From Rhizobium grahamii CCGE 502 (lineage in GTDB: Bacteria; Pseudomonadota; Alphaproteobacteria; Rhizobiales; Rhizobiaceae), in assembly GCF_000298315.2 (NCBI RefSeq), contig NZ_AEYE02000005.1, positions 1 through 64,000 of the forward strand: DNA of 64,000 nucleotides, written 5' to 3'. Shown here piece by piece: positions 36,522 through 45,880 of the stretch. The translations under genes and the position numbers were made by a program. The notes under the pieces are model-generated. The model saw only the letters and a list, made by a program, of their open reading frames with translations, was not told the DNA's origin and searched no databases. The number at the start of each line of letters is the position of its first letter. Within the stretch, counting starts at the first letter, position 1.

Positions 36522-37496
36522 GTGATCGCGGCCTACTGTTCCGATTGCAAGCCGGTTGAAATCCGCGATTTGTCGCAAGCTTCCTTGCGCGACGACGTCA
36601 TGTGGATCGACCTGGTCGAGCCATCGCATGACGAGGAGATGTTCGTCGAAAGGGTGCTGGGCATCGAAGTCCCGACGCGCGATGACCTCAAGGATATCGA
36701 ACCGTCGGCCCGTCTCTACGTCGAAAACGATGCCGTGTTCATGACGGCGTCTCTCGTCTGGAAGGTAGAAACGGACGCGCCGACCCTGACCGACGTCGCC
36801 TTCATCCTGGCTGGCAAACGAATGGTCACGATCCGCTACGCACAGCCGAAGTCCTTTTCACTGTTCATCGCCGCGCTTCATCGCGTGCCGCAGCAGTGGC
36901 GGAGCGGTGCGGCACTGCTGGCTAAGCTCTTTGAAACCGTCATCGATCGCACCGCGGAAATCCTGGAGCTTTCGGTTGCCCGTATCGACATTCTGTCGAC
37001 GCATGTGTTTGGCGACCGTGCGAGGAAGGTTCGCAAGCCGTCGAACTATCTCGAAGAGAAGCTTAGGGATATTGCCGGCCATCATCGCCTCGTCAGCAAG
37101 ATCCGCGATAGCCTCGCGTCGCTGTCGCGGCTAATGACGTTTTTCTATAATGTCCCGGCGGTCCAGCAGGATCGTGACACCAAGGAACTCTGCCGGACGG
37201 TCTCGCGCGATATTCAGTCGCTCAACGAGCATGCGTCCTTCATCGCCGGCAATATTACCTTCCTGCTCGACGCCTCGCTTGGCCTGATCAACATCGAGCA
37301 GAACTCGATCATCAAGATTTTTTCGATCGCGTCCGTGGTGTTCTTGCCGCCGACCCTGGTCGCCTCCATCTACGGTATGAATTTCGAATTCATGCCGGAA
37401 CTGCACTTCGCCCACGGATATCCGTATTCGATTGGGCTGATGGTGTTGTCCGCCATCATTCCCTTCTTCTTTTTTCGATGGAAAGGCTGGCTCTGA
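36522..37496 (+). CDS. corA: CorA-family magnesium/divalent cation transporter
   Basis: CorA forms a pentameric channel for magnesium (and cobalt or nickel) in the inner membrane. The 324-residue protein has the long cytosolic domain, two C-terminal membrane segments (KIFSIASVVFLPPTLVASIY and SIGLMVLSAIIPFFFFRW) and the selectivity motif YGMNFEFMPEL between them. The GTG at 36522 was chosen because CGGAGG precedes it by eight bases and it gives the normal N-terminus (IAAYCSDCKPVEIRDL); a GTG 36 bases upstream has no ribosome site. It is followed 18 bases later by kup. Confidence 0.94.
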   Translation: MIAAYCSDCKPVEIRDLSQASLRDDVMWIDLVEPSHDEEMFVERVLGIEVPTRDDLKDIEPSARLYVENDAVFMTASLVWKVETDAPTLTDVAFILAGKRMVTIRYAQPKSFSLFIAALHRVPQQWRSGAALLAKLFETVIDRTAEILELSVARIDILSTHVFGDRARKVRKPSNYLEEKLRDIAGHHRLVSKIRDSLASLSRLMTFFYNVPAVQQDRDTKELCRTVSRDIQSLNEHASFIAGNITFLLDASLGLINIEQNSIIKIFSIASVVFLPPTLVASIYGMNFEFMPELHFAHGYPYSIGLMVLSAIIPFFFFRWKGWL

Positions 37497-37514
37497 AGAG
37501 CCTGTTTTCATTTT

Positions 37515-39413
37515 ATGCACGAAGGCAGCCATTCACACGAACGTAAAATGAAGCCGCGCAAGCTGTTCTACCTTGCGCTCGGCTCCGTTGGCGTCGTCTA
37601 TGGCGATATCGGTACCAGCCCGCTCTACGCATTCCGCGAAGCGTTGAAGCCCGTCGCGATCGACGGCCTCACCCGCTTCGAGGTCATCAGCCTCATCTCG
37701 CTGATGATCTGGGCCCTGACCATTATCGTCACCATCAAGTACGTACTCTTCCTGTTGCGCGCCGATAACGAAGGCGAGGGCGGTACGCTTTCGCTGTTGG
37801 CGTTGTTGATGAAGACCGCAAACGGGCATACCGCGATGCTGATGCTGCTCGGCCTTGTTGGGGCGGCGCTGTTCCTTGGCGATGCGATGATCACGCCGGC
37901 GCTCTCGGTCTTGTCGGCCGTCGAAGGCCTGAAGCTCGTAGCGCCAAGTCTGACCAGTTACATCGTGCCGATTTCCGTTTTCATCCTGGCGTTGCTGTTT
38001 GCAGTCCAGTCGCGGGGGACCGGCGCCATGGCCCGTTTCTTCGGACCTATCACCGCGCTCTGGTTCATCGTGATGGCCGCCGCAGGCATTTCGCATATCT
38101 CCGATGACTTCGGCATCCTCGCCGCCTTCAATCCCTACTATGCGGTCAGCTTTCTGCTGCACGAAGGATTCTATGGTGTCGTCGTGCTGGGCGCTGTGTT
38201 CCTGACCGTGACGGGTGCGGAAGCGCTCTATGCTGATCTTGGCCATTTTGGCCGTCGGCCGATCCAGTGGGCCTGGTTCGCGTTGGTCTTCCCGGCGTTG
38301 ACGCTGAACTACCTGGGGCAGGGCGCTCTCGTTCTTGGCAATCCCGCAGCCATGTCGGATCCTTTCTACTTGATGTACCCGCAGTGGGCGTTGCTGCCGG
38401 TCGTCATCCTTGCGACTGCCGCCACGATCATCGCCAGCCAGGCCGTCATCACGGGTGCTTTCTCGCTCGTCCGCCAGGGCATCAACCTCGGCTTCCTGCC
38501 GCGGATGGAGGTTCTCTTTACCTCCGAGACGAATACGGGGCAGATTTTTGTCCCGTCTGTCAATGCGGTGCTCTTCTTTGGCGTCATCTTCCTCGTCATC
38601 AGCTTCAAGACGTCGGATGCACTGGCGATCGCCTACGGCATCTCGGTGACCGGCGCGATGGTCGTCACCTCAATCATGGCCTTCGAGTTTGTTCGCGTCC
38701 GCTGGAATTGGTCGATCTTGGTTGCCACGGCGGCGCTTGCGCCGCTGCTTTGCCTGGAAATGATCTTCCTGGGCGCCAACCTGCTGAAGATTCACGATGG
38801 CGGCTACATTCCGGTGCTGATTGCGGCCGTGTTTACGATCATCATGTGGACGTGGCGCCGCGGCTCGGCGCTCCTCCTCGAGAAGACCCGCCATACCGAC
38901 ATCCCGCTTGCGTCTTTCGTCAGTTCGATCGAGCGCAAGAGCGACCATTCCCCGGCGCAGGTGCCCGGCACCGCGATCTTCCTCACCAGCGATCCGGAAT
39001 CGGCGCCCGCCGCGCTGTTGCACAATCTGAAGCACAATCATGTTCTGCACGACAAGAACGTCATCCTGACCATCCGTACGATCAACAAGCCTCGCGTTTC
39101 GAGCGCCGATCGCTATAAGGTCGAGCAGATCTCCGAGCGCTTCTCGCGCGTCGAGTTGCTGTTCGGCTTCATGGAATCGCAGAATGTCTCGCAGGCGCTT
39201 GCGACGCTGCGGAAGACCGGGCTGAAGTTCGACATCATGTCGACCTCTTTCTATCTCGGTCGCCGCAAGCTGGTTCCCGATGCCAAGTCCGGTATGCCCT
39301 ATTGGCAGGACCGCCTCTACATCGCGCTTGCCAACGCCGCCGCAAATCCGTCGGACTACTTCCGTCTGCCCGCAAACCGCGTCGTGGAGCTCGGCTCGCA
39401 CGTCATTATCTGA
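37515..39413 (+). CDS. kup: Low-affinity potassium transporter Kup
   Basis: Kup imports potassium with protons. The 632-residue protein has the family signature [20 protein letters not shown] (about residues 22-41), twelve predicted membrane segments up to about residue 465, for example [20 protein letters not shown], and a soluble C-terminal domain. The start at 37515 has no obvious ribosome site; an ATG at 37548 ([12 protein letters not shown]) is the alternative. It follows corA by 18 bases, so the two cation transporters may be co-transcribed; a strong terminator follows. Confidence 0.95.
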   Translation: MHEGSHSHERKMKPRKLFYLALGSVGVVYGDIGTSPLYAFREALKPVAIDGLTRFEVISLISLMIWALTIIVTIKYVLFLLRADNEGEGGTLSLLALLMKTANGHTAMLMLLGLVGAALFLGDAMITPALSVLSAVEGLKLVAPSLTSYIVPISVFILALLFAVQSRGTGAMARFFGPITALWFIVMAAAGISHISDDFGILAAFNPYYAVSFLLHEGFYGVVVLGAVFLTVTGAEALYADLGHFGRRPIQWAWFALVFPALTLNYLGQGALVLGNPAAMSDPFYLMYPQWALLPVVILATAATIIASQAVITGAFSLVRQGINLGFLPRMEVLFTSETNTGQIFVPSVNAVLFFGVIFLVISFKTSDALAIAYGISVTGAMVVTSIMAFEFVRVRWNWSILVATAALAPLLCLEMIFLGANLLKIHDGGYIPVLIAAVFTIIMWTWRRGSALLLEKTRHTDIPLASFVSSIERKSDHSPAQVPGTAIFLTSDPESAPAALLHNLKHNHVLHDKNVILTIRTINKPRVSSADRYKVEQISERFSRVELLFGFMESQNVSQALATLRKTGLKFDIMSTSFYLGRRKLVPDAKSGMPYWQDRLYIALANAAANPSDYFRLPANRVVELGSHVII

Positions 39414-39436
39414 GCGAGCAAAATCATTTCAGTAGG

Positions 39437-39464
39437 AGCCCGGCATCGACCGGGCTTTTATTTT
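39437..39464 (+). terminator. Rho-independent terminator after kup
   Basis: AGCCCGG and CCGGGCT form a perfect stem around a six-base loop, followed by TTTATTTT, 23 bases after the kup stop. Confidence 0.92.
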
Positions 39465-39502
39465 GCCTGTTGCTAATGCTTTCGCCGTCGCGCGGCGTGC
39501 GC

Positions 39503-39525
39503 ATTAACCAAGCATCAAGGTTAAT
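39503..39525. promoter_or_regulatory. Inverted repeat of CtrA-like half-sites at the cell-wall hydrolase gene
   Basis: ATTAACC and GGTTAAT are a perfect inverted repeat with nine bases between. TTAACC(A/T) is the CtrA half-site seen in rhizobia, so this may be a cell-cycle control element. It overlaps the ATG at 39524, which argues that translation may start further downstream. Confidence 0.35.
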
Positions 39526-40753
39526 GAGACATTTTCAACGGCATGTTCATGCGTCTCATGCCGGAGTCTTCGCGTTGCGTCGAAATAGCCGTTCCCGTGG
39601 CAAGCTGCGCCTCTTGCTTCAAAACTGGAGTTCCCCCGCGCTCTTCGGCGTCTGCGGATGGCTGATGTCGCCGACTGTGGCGTCTCACGCGGACCTCGCT
39701 GCCTTGCTTGCCGGCCTCGACCAGGGTCGGGAAAACTGGCGGATGGTGCTGACCAATTCGCCGGCCGGCTCGATCCATCAGGCGGAACTGACATTTGCCG
39801 ATCCTGTTGTGACCGGCACGATCGCGGCCGGGGCAGGCATGGTTCTGCCCGACGGCCGCAAGGTCGCCTTCATGGCGAAGGAGAAGGGGCATGAGGCCTC
39901 GCCGGACGAAGACCGCGTCAATCGCCCACTCAAGAAGGGCCGTGTCGTCGCCGTCGAGAAGATGCAGCCGCCAAAGGATTTTTCCGCCGGCTCTATTCTC
40001 CAGAGAACACGCCTGCTCTTTCAGCCGAGCTTGGACCTGAAGGATCGGTCGGCCTTCGTGAAGCCTAAGATCAAGGGCAAGGAAATTCAGATCGCCACGA
40101 ATTTCTACAAGAAGGAGCCGCCGAGGCTGGATCGCGGCGTTTCACCGATGTTGGCCGGTCTCGTGACCAACACCAAGGCCGACGTGCTGGCGACGGCATA
40201 TGCGCCGGCCGCTCCGGATTACGCCCGCCAGTCGCCGTTCGATTCGATTCTTACCGACAAGGCCGACGATGGCCGCTTCGTGCCGCAGATCGGCCCCCGC
40301 GACCACGCCTGGGCAGCGAGCATTCTGCCGCCTTCTGTATTCTCGGCAGCCGAGCAGCAGTGTCTTGCATCCGGCATCTATTTCGAAGCGCGTGGCGAAA
40401 CGGTAAAGGGACAAGCCGCTGTCGCCCAGGTCATTCTCAATCGCGTTCGCAATCCCGCCTACCCGAAGACCATCTGTGGTGTCGTCTACCAGAACGAGGA
40501 TTGGCGCAATCGCTGCCAATTCTCTTTTGCCTGCGACAATATCAAGGATCGTGTGAACTCGCAGTATCATTGGAGAATCGCCCGCGAAGTCGCCATGGCG
40601 GTTACCGCCGGCAAGATCTGGTTCCCGCAGGTCGGCTCGGCAACGCATTATCATGCTGTCTACGTCCGCCCCAAATGGGCGAAGACGATGGAAAAGGTTG
40701 GCCGCATCGGCCTGCACGTCTTCTACCGCACCTACGGCGGCGGCTGGAGCTGA
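39524..40753 (+). CDS. Cell-wall hydrolase, SleB/CwlJ type
   Basis: The protein ends in a Hydrolase_2 domain (about residues 280-400 of 409): CLASGIYFEARGETVKGQAA with the catalytic Glu, VILNRVRNPAYPKTICGVVY and CQFSFACD. This family cleaves peptidoglycan like the spore-cortex enzyme SleB; in rhizobia it probably acts in cell growth or division. A hydrophobic segment (SPALFGVCGWLMSPTVASH, about residues 38-56) anchors or exports it. The start is uncertain: ATG at 39524 has a weak ribosome site and overlaps an inverted repeat; a TTG at 39575 preceded by CGGAG would give 392 residues beginning RRNSRSRGK. The middle region is not conserved. Confidence 0.9.
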   Translation: MRHFQRHVHASHAGVFALRRNSRSRGKLRLLLQNWSSPALFGVCGWLMSPTVASHADLAALLAGLDQGRENWRMVLTNSPAGSIHQAELTFADPVVTGTIAAGAGMVLPDGRKVAFMAKEKGHEASPDEDRVNRPLKKGRVVAVEKMQPPKDFSAGSILQRTRLLFQPSLDLKDRSAFVKPKIKGKEIQIATNFYKKEPPRLDRGVSPMLAGLVTNTKADVLATAYAPAAPDYARQSPFDSILTDKADDGRFVPQIGPRDHAWAASILPPSVFSAAEQQCLASGIYFEARGETVKGQAAVAQVILNRVRNPAYPKTICGVVYQNEDWRNRCQFSFACDNIKDRVNSQYHWRIAREVAMAVTAGKIWFPQVGSATHYHAVYVRPKWAKTMEKVGRIGLHVFYRTYGGGWS

Positions 40754-40902
40754 GGAAAAAGCCGATCCTGACGCGATTTTGCGTCTCATCGCCGCACGCG
40801 AAAGCGGATTCTTTCGGTCGATTTTGGCTAACCTCGCCGAGATCGGCCTAAGCGTATGTTTTTTCTCGTCTATTTTATGGCTGGACATCGACTGCCTACG
40901 CC

Positions 40903-40931
40903 TTGACTATGCTTTTTGCTAAAACTATGTT
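40903..40931 (+). promoter_or_regulatory. Candidate promoter of the F0 ATP-synthase operon
   Basis: TTGACT, 17 bases, TATGTT, about 105 bases before the atpI start. The rest of the 280-base gap between the hydrolase gene and atpI shows nothing else. Confidence 0.55.
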
Positions 40932-41035
40932 GCGCGCGACTTCAGAACGGGCCGAAAGGTTCTCAAACCTTGGGGTCGTTGTCCGGAAAACCGGGGTAGC
41001 GGGATCGCGGACAGCGGCTGGCGGAGGAGAGCACC

Positions 41036-41380
41036 ATGACGGACGACCGCGAGGAAGGTCTTGACAAGCGCCGGGCGCAATTGGGGGCGGAACTAGCAAC
41101 CAAGCGTGTTGAAGCGGGGAAGGAAGAGGCTATCGAAGCCAGCGCCGAGGCGAGCCGTAAAGGCTATGCCCAGGCGATGAAGCTTTCGAGCGAATTCATC
41201 TCCGCCATCATTGTCGGTGCCGTTCTTGGCTATGTCCTCGACCGTTTTGTTGGCACGGCGCCTTGGGGGATGATTGTTCTTCTTCTTCTTGGATTCTGTG
41301 CCGGCGTATTGAACGTTCTGCGTGCTGCGGGGAAGGTTGCAAAGCCAGATCCTGCCGAGCGCCAGAATGGTGGAAAATAG
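41036..41380 (+). CDS. atpI: ATP synthase protein I (AtpI)
   Basis: AtpI helps assemble the c-ring of the F0 sector. The 114-residue protein starts after GGAGGAG, has a charged N-terminal region and two membrane segments (FISAIIVGAVLGYVLDRFV and WGMIVLLLLGFCAGVLNVL), the layout of alphaproteobacterial AtpI. It is the first gene of the F0 operon atpI-atpB-atpE-atpF'-atpF. Confidence 0.95.
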   Translation: MTDDREEGLDKRRAQLGAELATKRVEAGKEEAIEASAEASRKGYAQAMKLSSEFISAIIVGAVLGYVLDRFVGTAPWGMIVLLLLGFCAGVLNVLRAAGKVAKPDPAERQNGGK

Positions 41381-41453
41381 GGCAGGGCGCTCCGGCGTTC
41401 GATCCAGTGCAATAATCCCGTCTCGCGCGGGCTAAAGATAGAGAGAACAAGCG

Positions 41454-42206
41454 GTGTCTAACGATCCGACCCATCAGTTCCTGATCCAGAAGATTGTGCC
41501 GATCGAAGTCGGTGGAATTGATTTCTCGTTTACGAATGCATCGCTCTTCATGGTGGCGTCTGCTGCCGTTGCCGCTGGCTTCCTGTACTTCTCGACGTCG
41601 AATCGGGCGATCGTGCCGGGCCGCTCGCAGTCGGTCGCGGAGATGTCCTACGAGTTCATCGCCAACATGCTGAAGGAAGGCGCCGGGTCCAAGGGGATGA
41701 AGTTCTTCCCGTTGGTTTTCTCGCTCTTCATGTTCGTGCTGACCGCAAACCTGCTCGGCATGTTCCCGTACTTCTTCACCATCACCAGCCAGATCATCGT
41801 GACCTTCGCGCTGGCGTTGCTCGTTATCGGCACGGTTTTGGTCTACGGTTTCTATAAGCACGGCTTCCACTTCCTGAATATCTTCGTTCCGCAGGGCGTT
41901 CCGGGTATTCTGCTGCCGTTGGTCGTGTCGATCGAAATCATCTCCTTCCTGTCGCGTCCGATTTCGCTCTCCGTTCGTCTTTTCGCCAATATGCTGGCTG
42001 GCCACATCACCCTGAAGGTGTTTGCAGGCTTCGTCGCCTCGCTTGGAGCGCTTGGTGCGCTCGGCGTCGGTGGTGCCATCCTTCCCCTCATCATGACGGT
42101 CGCCCTGACCGGTCTCGAGTTCCTCGTTGCCTTCCTCCAGGCTTACGTCTTTGCGGTGCTGACTTGCATGTACCTCAATGACGCGATCCATCCGGGCGGC
42201 CACTAA
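41454..42206 (+). CDS. atpB: ATP synthase F0 subunit a
   Basis: Subunit a forms the two half-channels for protons next to the c-ring. The 250-residue protein has five to six membrane segments, and the essential arginine is in [20 protein letters not shown] (about residue 170); [19 protein letters not shown] near the end is also conserved. It begins at a GTG ([20 protein letters not shown]). Confidence 0.97.
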   Translation: MSNDPTHQFLIQKIVPIEVGGIDFSFTNASLFMVASAAVAAGFLYFSTSNRAIVPGRSQSVAEMSYEFIANMLKEGAGSKGMKFFPLVFSLFMFVLTANLLGMFPYFFTITSQIIVTFALALLVIGTVLVYGFYKHGFHFLNIFVPQGVPGILLPLVVSIEIISFLSRPISLSVRLFANMLAGHITLKVFAGFVASLGALGALGVGGAILPLIMTVALTGLEFLVAFLQAYVFAVLTCMYLNDAIHPGGH

Positions 42207-42275
42207 GGATACCGATGTTGACGTCCATGGGCGTCAGTCAATTCGCCGTAACAACCATTTCAAAGGAGTGAAAAT

Positions 42276-42503
42276 ATGGATCCCATCGCAGCAAAGTACA
42301 TCGGCGCAGGTCTGGCTTGCCTCGGTATGGCCGGTACGGCTCTCGGCCTCGGCAACATCTTCGGCAGCTACCTGTCCGGCGCGCTGCGCAACCCGTCTGC
42401 CGCTGACAGCCAGTTCGGCCGTCTGGTTTTCGGCTTCGCCGTTACGGAAGCTCTGGGCATCTTCTCGCTGCTCGTCGCTCTCCTCCTGCTCTTCGCCGTT
42501 TAA
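42276..42503 (+). CDS. atpE: ATP synthase F0 subunit c
   Basis: Subunit c makes the rotating ring. The 75-residue hairpin has two membrane helices joined by the polar loop RNPSA, and the proton-binding glutamate is in FAVTEALGIFSLLVALLL (about residue 60). A glutamate and no sodium-binding pattern indicate a proton-driven enzyme. A strong ribosome site AAGGAG precedes the ATG. Confidence 0.98.
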   Translation: MDPIAAKYIGAGLACLGMAGTALGLGNIFGSYLSGALRNPSAADSQFGRLVFGFAVTEALGIFSLLVALLLLFAV

Positions 42504-42581
42504 TACAGGCGCATTGAAGGATCACGGCCTGCAGCCCGCATGCCGTGATCCTTTGCATTTGCAGTACACCTGGAGGTGAGC

Positions 42582-43208
42582 ATGTTTTTTGTGACCCCGG
42601 CTTACGCCGAAGAGGCCCCGGCGGGAACCGCAGAAACTGGTGCAGACACGCATGCCGCCCCGGCTGCAGGCGATGTTCACACCGAGACCGGCGTACCAGC
42701 CGAGCATCATGGTGGCGGCGTATTCCCGCCTTTCGATTCTTCGACTTACGCATCACAGCTGCTTTGGCTGGCGATTACGTTTGTTGTCTTCTTCGTGCTC
42801 ATGCAAAAGGTCATCGCACCGCGCATCGGCAATATTCTCGAGCAGCGCCACAGCCGCATCTCGCAGGATCTCGACGAGGCAAGCCGTCTGAAGGCGGAGG
42901 CCGACGCCGACGTTGCCGCTTACGAAGCCGAGCTGGCCGCGGCCCGCGCCAAATCAAATTCGATCGGTACTGCAGCCCGCGACGCCGCCAAGCTGAAGGC
43001 GGAAGCCGACCGCAAGACCGTCGAAGCAAGCCTGGCTGAAAAGCTGAAGGCTGCCGAAGGCCGCATCGCCGACATCAAGGCGAAGGCATTCGCGGACGTC
43101 GGTGCGATCGCTGAAGAAACCGCAACCGCCGTCGTAGAACAGCTGATCGGCACCTCCGCGAAGGCAGATGTTGCCGCTGCGGTTGCAGACATCAAGAAGG
43201 GGGCTTGA
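42582..43208 (+). CDS. atpG: ATP synthase F0 subunit b'
   Basis: Alphaproteobacteria have two different b subunits forming the peripheral stalk; this is b' (also called AtpF2 or AtpG). The ATG at 42582 lies five bases after GGAGG; the GTG at 42576 is part of that ribosome site. The 208-residue protein has an Ala- and Thr-rich N-terminal region, one membrane segment ([20 protein letters not shown], about residues 57-76) and a long charged coiled coil. Confidence 0.93.
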   Translation: MFFVTPAYAEEAPAGTAETGADTHAAPAAGDVHTETGVPAEHHGGGVFPPFDSSTYASQLLWLAITFVVFFVLMQKVIAPRIGNILEQRHSRISQDLDEASRLKAEADADVAAYEAELAAARAKSNSIGTAARDAAKLKAEADRKTVEASLAEKLKAAEGRIADIKAKAFADVGAIAEETATAVVEQLIGTSAKADVAAAVADIKKGA

Positions 43209-43211
43209 TCG

Positions 43212-43703
43212 ATGGAATTTGCACTCGACGCAACATTCTTCGCATTCGTCGGCCTCGTCCTGTTCCTGGCGCTGGTTGTCTACCTGAAGGTTCCGGGCAT
43301 GATGGCAAAGTCGCTGGACGACCGTGCCGATCAGATTCGCAATGAGCTGTCGGAAGCCAAGCGTCTGCGTGAAGAGGCCCAGCATCTGCTGGCCGAGTAT
43401 CAGCGCAAGCGCAAGGAAGCCGAAGCCGAAGCTGCCCACATCGTTGCTGCTGCCGAGCGCGAAGCCGAAATGCTGACCGCTGAAGCCAAGAAGAAGACGG
43501 AAGAATTCGTCGCGAACCGTACTGCGGTTTCCGAGCAGAAGATCAAGCAGGCCGAAGCCGACGCGATGAAGGCGGTTCGTTCCGCTGCCGTCGATCTGGC
43601 AATCGCCGCTGCCGAGAACGTCCTGGCGAAGAAGGCAGACACGAAGGTTCAGTCCGAGCTCTTCACCGACGCCATCGGTAACGTCAAGAGCCGCCTGAAC
43701 TAA
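43212..43703 (+). CDS. atpF: ATP synthase F0 subunit b
   Basis: Subunit b pairs with b' in the stator stalk between F0 and F1. The 163-residue protein has an N-terminal membrane helix (TFFAFVGLVLFLALVVYLKV) followed by a coiled coil rich in Glu, Lys and Ala. It starts three bases after atpG and ends the operon; F1 genes are not in the window, as usual for this class. Confidence 0.96.
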   Translation: MEFALDATFFAFVGLVLFLALVVYLKVPGMMAKSLDDRADQIRNELSEAKRLREEAQHLLAEYQRKRKEAEAEAAHIVAAAEREAEMLTAEAKKKTEEFVANRTAVSEQKIKQAEADAMKAVRSAAVDLAIAAAENVLAKKADTKVQSELFTDAIGNVKSRLN

Positions 43704-43725
43704 GGCGAGCATTAGACTTGCTGAA

Positions 43726-43750
43726 AAGCCCCGCTTTGCGGGGCTTTTTT
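43726..43750 (+). terminator. Rho-independent terminator of the F0 operon
   Basis: AAGCCCCGC and GCGGGGCTT form a nine-pair stem with a TTT loop and a following T run. The A residues on the left make it usable also for rnhB on the other strand. Confidence 0.95.
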
Positions 43751-43784
43751 AGTTATGAAGCTTGGCTGTCGTCACGACGCAGGA

Positions 43785-44474
43785 TCAGTCGATTCCAATA
43801 TCAATATCAATTTCGACGCCCTGTACTTTCTTCAGCGGACTGAAGGTCATGCGGTGCAGGGAGCACGGACCGTGCTTTTCGATGCCGGCTCGGTGCTGCG
43901 CTGTGCCATAGCCCATATGAGCAGCAAAGCCATAAGTGGGAAAAGTACTGTCGGCGCGCGCCATCATGCGGTCGCGCGTCACCTTGGCGACGATGGAGGC
44001 CGCTGCGATCGAGACGGAGCGCGCGTCTCCCTTGACGACAGCCTGGCCGGGGCAGAGAAGACCAGGCGGCACATCGAGGCCGTCGGTCAGCACGTAGCTC
44101 GCAGGGATCGACAAGCCGCAGATGGCGCGCCGCATGGCGTCCAGGCTCGCCTTGCGGATATCCGTCTCGTCGATGCGCGTCGAGCTCGAGGAGGCGATCG
44201 ACACCGTTGCAGTCGCGAGGATCTGCGCAAAGAGCTCCTCGCGCTTCTGTGCTGAAAGCTGCTTCGAATCGTTCAAACCATCGGGAATGCGCTTGGGGTC
44301 GAGAATGACGGCGGCTGCGACCACGGGGCCAGCAAGAGGACCGCGTCCAGCTTCATCCGCGCCGGCGACCGGCCAGTGACCGGCCTTGCGGGCCTTCAGC
44401 TCGAGCCGAAAATCCGGCACGAGGGGGACGTCTTCGAAAAGCATAGGAGAATCGGGTGGCGTGCGACGTTTCAT
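43785..44474 (-). CDS. rnhB: Ribonuclease HII
   Basis: RNase HII removes single ribonucleotides and RNA from DNA hybrids. The 229-residue protein has the catalytic signature [20 protein letters not shown] (about residues 38-57, with Asp-Glu-Asp-Asp residues) and [20 protein letters not shown] with the later acidic ligand. It is convergent with atpF, sharing the terminator region. Confidence 0.96.
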   Translation of the reverse strand: MKRRTPPDSPMLFEDVPLVPDFRLELKARKAGHWPVAGADEAGRGPLAGPVVAAAVILDPKRIPDGLNDSKQLSAQKREELFAQILATATVSIASSSSTRIDETDIRKASLDAMRRAICGLSIPASYVLTDGLDVPPGLLCPGQAVVKGDARSVSIAAASIVAKVTRDRMMARADSTFPTYGFAAHMGYGTAQHRAGIEKHGPCSLHRMTFSPLKKVQGVEIDIDIGID

Positions 44475-44585
44475 GCGGCTGACCCTCGCACGCCAACCCG
44501 ATTTCCTGCAAGTCCCCGGATCAGGGCGGCGGGCCGGGGACTTGAGCGCGGAAGGGCAGGGTGACCATCCGCGAAGCTTGAAAAA

Positions 44586-45743
44586 TCAAAGCAGCGAAAG
44601 CTGCACGCCGCTCCCATCGGGCGGAACGAAGAGATCGTCCCGCAACGGCATGCTGCGGCGGGTCATGCCGAGCCGTTTCGTCGCCATTTCGAAACGGCGC
44701 GCAATCTGCCAGGCGTAAGGCCCAGCGCCCTTCATTCGTTTGCCGAACTCCGCGTCGTAATCCTTGCCGCCGCGCATCGAGCGGACGAGCGACATGACAT
44801 GCCGGTAGCGGTCTGGATAATTCTGCAGCAGCCAGTCGCGAAATAGCGGCGACACTTCGAGAGGCAGACGCAGGATGACATAGCCCGCCTCGGTAGCACC
44901 TGCCGCATGCGCCGAGTCCAGGATGCGCTCGAGCTCATGGTCGTTGAGCGCCGGAATCATCGGGGCAGCCATCACCGATGTCTGGATGCCTGCCTCTGAG
45001 AGCGCACGGATGGCTTCCAGCCGACGCGTCGGCGTCGAGGCGCGGGGCTCCATCGTCCGCGCCAGCTTTCGGTCGAGCGTGGTGACCGACAGTGACACAC
45101 GGACGAGATTCCTCTCCGCCATCGCCGAGAGAATGTCGAGGTCGCGCATGATCATCGCCGACTTGGTGACGATCGACACCGGATGGTTCGCCTTCTCAAG
45201 CACCTCGAGGATCTGCCGCATGATGCGCCATTCCTTCTCGATCGGCTGGTAGGGATCGGTGTTGGTGCCGATCGCGATCACGCGCGGCTTATAGCCGGGC
45301 TTTGCCAGTTCACGTTCCAGCAGCTTGGCTGCATCCGGCTTCGCAAAGAGCTTGGCTTCAAAGTCGAGACCGGCGGAAAGCCCCATATAGGCGTGCGTTG
45401 GCCGCGCGAAGCAGTAGATGCAGCCGTGCTCGCAGCCGCGATAGGGATTGATCGAGCGGTCGAAAGGAATGTCCGGTGACTCGTTGCGGGTGATTGCCGT
45501 CCGAGGCTTCTCGATCTGAACCTCGGTCTTGAACGGCGGCAGGTCTTCAAGATTCTGCCAGCCATCATCGATGGCCTCCCGGCGCATAGGTTCGAAACGT
45601 CCGCTTGGATTCAATCCCGCCGCACGTCCGCGGCGACGGTCGACATCGATCCGAAAGCCGGCAGATACGATCATCGCATCGGCAATATCTGCCGTATTGG
45701 CAGGCGCGAATGCGGCCTGCCCTGCAAGGGACTGCTCGTTCAT
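44586..45743 (-). CDS. PA0069-family radical SAM protein (SplB-like)
   Basis: This 385-residue protein belongs to the radical SAM superfamily. The 4Fe-4S binding motif is RGCEHGCIYCFARPTHAYMG (C-x3-C-x2-C, about residues 104-123). The layout PDIPFDRSINPYRGCEHG and YKPRVIAIGTNTDPYQPIE, and the C-x3-C-x2-C spacing followed by a tandem-helix region, are those of the PA0069/Rv2578c group, related to spore photoproduct lyase, which repairs UV damage. No DNA substrate is proved for this group. A LexA-type SOS box lies 69 bases upstream, supporting a repair role. Start at ATG 45743 (MNEQSLAGQAAF). Confidence 0.9.
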   Translation of the reverse strand: MNEQSLAGQAAFAPANTADIADAMIVSAGFRIDVDRRRGRAAGLNPSGRFEPMRREAIDDGWQNLEDLPPFKTEVQIEKPRTAITRNESPDIPFDRSINPYRGCEHGCIYCFARPTHAYMGLSAGLDFEAKLFAKPDAAKLLERELAKPGYKPRVIAIGTNTDPYQPIEKEWRIMRQILEVLEKANHPVSIVTKSAMIMRDLDILSAMAERNLVRVSLSVTTLDRKLARTMEPRASTPTRRLEAIRALSEAGIQTSVMAAPMIPALNDHELERILDSAHAAGATEAGYVILRLPLEVSPLFRDWLLQNYPDRYRHVMSLVRSMRGGKDYDAEFGKRMKGAGPYAWQIARRFEMATKRLGMTRRSMPLRDDLFVPPDGSGVQLSLL

Positions 45744-45811
45744 CGGATTCTCCGCTGGCGAAAGCTTTGCTTCCGTCCGTTTTGATGATTAAATTCCTAT
45801 CGGCAAAATGA

Positions 45812-45826
45812 GAACAATGCAAGAAC
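45812..45826. promoter_or_regulatory. Candidate LexA (SOS) box
   Basis: GAAC, seven bases, GAAC is on the other strand GTTC-N7-GTTC, the alphaproteobacterial LexA consensus. It lies 69 bases upstream of the radical-SAM gene (minus) and 55 bases upstream of the glycosyltransferase-like gene (plus), in an AT-rich 137-base gap. Confidence 0.65.
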
Positions 45827-45880
45827 AAAATGAGGAAAGTGCCGCTGGCAAAATTTTGTGCGGCGCTCTATGAATAGGCA

